64,000 nt of DNA from Pocillopora verrucosa (lineage: Eukaryota > Cnidaria > Anthozoa > Scleractinia > Pocilloporidae): the NCBI RefSeq assembly GCF_036669915.1, contig NC_089314.1:30525592-30589591 (forward strand). The letters run 5' to 3'. The notes beneath the pieces were generated by a model. The model saw only the letters and a list, made by a program, of their open reading frames with translations, did no database searches and was not told where the DNA came from. The translations under genes were made by a program, and so were the position numbers. Positions 62,349-64,000 of this stretch are shown in pieces. Positions within the stretch are counted from its first letter, which is position 1. Every line of letters starts with the position of its first letter.

Positions 62349-62637
62349 ATGGTAAAGCGTTGTGTCGTCCAGTTTTGTGCTGATTCAAACAAAACCGGGC
62401 ATACAATGCAAATATTTCCGAATGACGGAAATTTGAAGGGACAATTTGTGAAATTGAGCCGTTCGAACATTCCGTTGTTTGTAGCAGTCATTTTTCTTCC
62501 TGGTGCTGTACCGACGATTCAGGCCCTGTCAGAAGCAAATTATTCGGAAGTATAAAAACGACCCATACAGTCAATAGACGACGAGGATTCGGTGGGGCCA
62601 ACCGAACTGAGAAAGAAGTTGAGCTCTTCAAAAGTTA
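62349..62637 (+). pseudogene. THAP-domain relic
   Basis: ATG starts MVKRCVVQFCADSNKTGHTM, then QIFPNDGNLKGQFVKLSR. This matches the start of a THAP zinc finger (C-x2-4-C ... FP ... W/F-V-K). The expected C-x-x-HF comes in another frame as SVVCSSHFSSW near 62475-62507, so there is at least one frameshift. THAP domains are the DNA-binding part of several transposases and of host factors derived from them. Upstream sequence probably continues left of the 60961 element. Confidence 0.55.
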
Positions 62638-62689
62638 GAGGTTAACAGAGAAAGTACAAAATCGATTTACGTGGAAGCCTTTCGCTAAT

Positions 62690-63480
62690 TAAACAACAAC
62701 AGCTTTATTGGTTCTCTAAAAACATCTTTTTTCTCATCTAATGAAAGATTATGGGGAAGCCAGTTGTTCGGGAGCCAGCGCTGAGCCCATAAAAGACACT
62801 GCTTGACCTGTCTTAACCTATGCCTGAATTCGAAACACGTATCAAAGAAAGAGAATTCGTTGATGTCGGTCTGTAATAACATGACCTGGAATTTTGTTGA
62901 TTCGATAAAAAAATTCTATACAGGATCCCATAATCAACCGGCTTTATGTTCTATGAGGGAATCCATGCCAGCCCCACTTGCTTCCTTTGAGAAACCCTGT
63001 AGAGAAACAGCAGAAGAATTTGTGTCACGGTTTTCACAGCTGTGAAAGTACATTCAAAGGTCAGTAGGACAATATTTATCATTTTGAGTAGAACTTAAAA
63101 GATTCCGATTTCAGCTTGCAAAACTATCTTTTCAGTATTTCAAATCGAAGCAAACACAAACAGGGTTGGATAATTATGAAGGCCACACAAGGAAATATAT
63201 ACGTTACAACTTGTTTATCGATGAAAATGCTTCGGAGATGAAGGAAAGCAAAACACTAATATGTCATAAAGAACGGGCACAACCGCCAGTGCTGTAAGAC
63301 ATGAATAACTAAGATCTGCATTAACATGTACCTTTGTTTCTCTCAAAGGTTTGGCGGTTTTAATCCAATGTAAGACGATCCAAAATCCGATGGAAAAGTG
63401 TTGCGGATATTGTTTACCGCACAAGATGTCACAGCGACTCTGAAATGTTTGCCGAGATAATCCCAACACCAACGAATAAG
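62690..63480. other. No recognised feature
   Basis: Short ORFs only (62803-63045 and others), with no domain or repeat identified. Confidence 0.35.
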
Positions 63481-63716
63481 CACAGGACGAAATTGCAAGA
63501 ATCCGTAAACGGAAACGTGGCAGAAACATGTTAAACCGTTCCGGAAACACGACGGATAACCTGTGTTTCCGTTACCGGTTTCGTGACGTTTTCTCGCGTT
63601 TCCGTTGCTGCGTATACAACGGAACTGGACCACTTTTACGTAAACATAACGGAAACATGGAGTTGCATGTTTCCGCCACGTTTCAGAAATACGGAAACAT
63701 GTGATTTCGTCCTGTG
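63481..63716. mobile_element. 236-bp foldback element
   Basis: The ends CACAGGACGAAATTGCA and, inverted, CACAGGACGAAATCACA are terminal inverted repeats that continue through CCGT..GGAAACGTGGC-GAAACATG. AAG flanks both sides. The minus-strand ORFs here are by-products of the palindrome. Confidence 0.65.
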
Positions 63717-64000
63717 AAGCTATCTGTATGCAATTTAGCGAAATTTCCTGCCAGGAAAGAAGCGAAAAACAACTTACTGTAGTACTGTATTATTAAATCA
63801 ATGACAAAACAGATGAAAAATAAAACAAAACAGATGAAACAGAAAACATTTAGCTTACTCGCCGGTGTGATTATGTGCCTTACAGCTGCCTGTAATAAGC
63901 CATCTCCAGCACCCAGACATCGAGGCAAATTGACTGAAAACCTGGATGCTCAGTGACACAACTTATCTGGGTTTCAGGCCCTTGCTCCTTCACTTTACAA

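Noticed and set aside
63343-63633. Overlapping minus-strand ORFs at 63215-63633
   Set aside because: Partly within the 63481-63716 foldback element; frames are a by-product of the palindrome.

Overview
The window looks like animal nuclear DNA, most likely from an anthozoan cnidarian such as a stony coral. The AT-rich sequence has interrupted genes with GT-AG introns, many short inverted-repeat transposons, a 5'-truncated LINE, tRNA-like SINE sequences, and GH9 cellulase genes with an N-terminal CBM2 module. That architecture is known from invertebrates. The species is inferred; nothing here proves it.

Left part (1-10.6 kb). It opens with LINE debris, a 57-bp minisatellite and miniature transposons. 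A decayed copy (about 1.6-2.1 kb) and an intact copy (4561-5822, + strand) of an unrecognised two-exon secreted-peptide gene follow. A 661-bp TA-flanked transposon sits in the intron of the intact copy. At 10334-10582 a separate ORF has the layout of a small prohormone: signal peptide, dibasic sites and a C-terminal two-cysteine peptide.

Middle part (10.7-37.3 kb). This is a recent segmental duplication. Module A is present three times (A1 10687-15955, A2 22256-26515, A3 29433-31860) and module B twice (B1 about 15985-22255, B2 32073-37326). Each A module carries one minus-strand copy of the secreted-peptide gene with its TATA box and upstream region. Each B module carries a small secreted CBM2 protein gene. 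The copies differ by clean insertions: a LINE in A1, a tRNA-bearing palindromic element in B1, a 2-kb terminal-inverted-repeat element at the A2/A3 junction, and smaller ones. The B1/A2 breakpoint lies in the 5'-UTR intron of a third CBM2 gene, leaving an orphan promoter and first exon.

Right-centre (37.2-54.1 kb). Two more single-domain CBM2 genes (37836 and 42307) are followed by a frameshifted GH9 fragment (43634-43770) and two complete four-exon CBM2-linker-GH9 genes (45876-49008, 617 aa; 50980-54126, 599 aa). Both keep the DAGD motif and the C-terminal catalytic Glu. All CBM2/GH9 genes lie on the + strand, giving one secreted polysaccharide-binding and -degrading cluster. The single-domain proteins stop where the enzyme linkers begin, so they may be enzyme genes that lost the catalytic domain.

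Right part (54.2-64 kb). This is mostly gene-poor and transposon-rich. It has a damaged tRNA-like SINE, one possible exon of a minus-strand gene (56340-56533), a THAP-domain relic split by a 1.33-kb inverted-repeat element that carries a decayed PHD finger, and a 236-bp foldback element.

The strongest candidate for an undescribed system is the secreted-peptide family: four intact copies plus one relic, with a Gly-Lys-Arg or Gly-Arg-Arg site just after the signal peptide, a conserved CX6C loop, diverging coding exons and a much better conserved upstream region.
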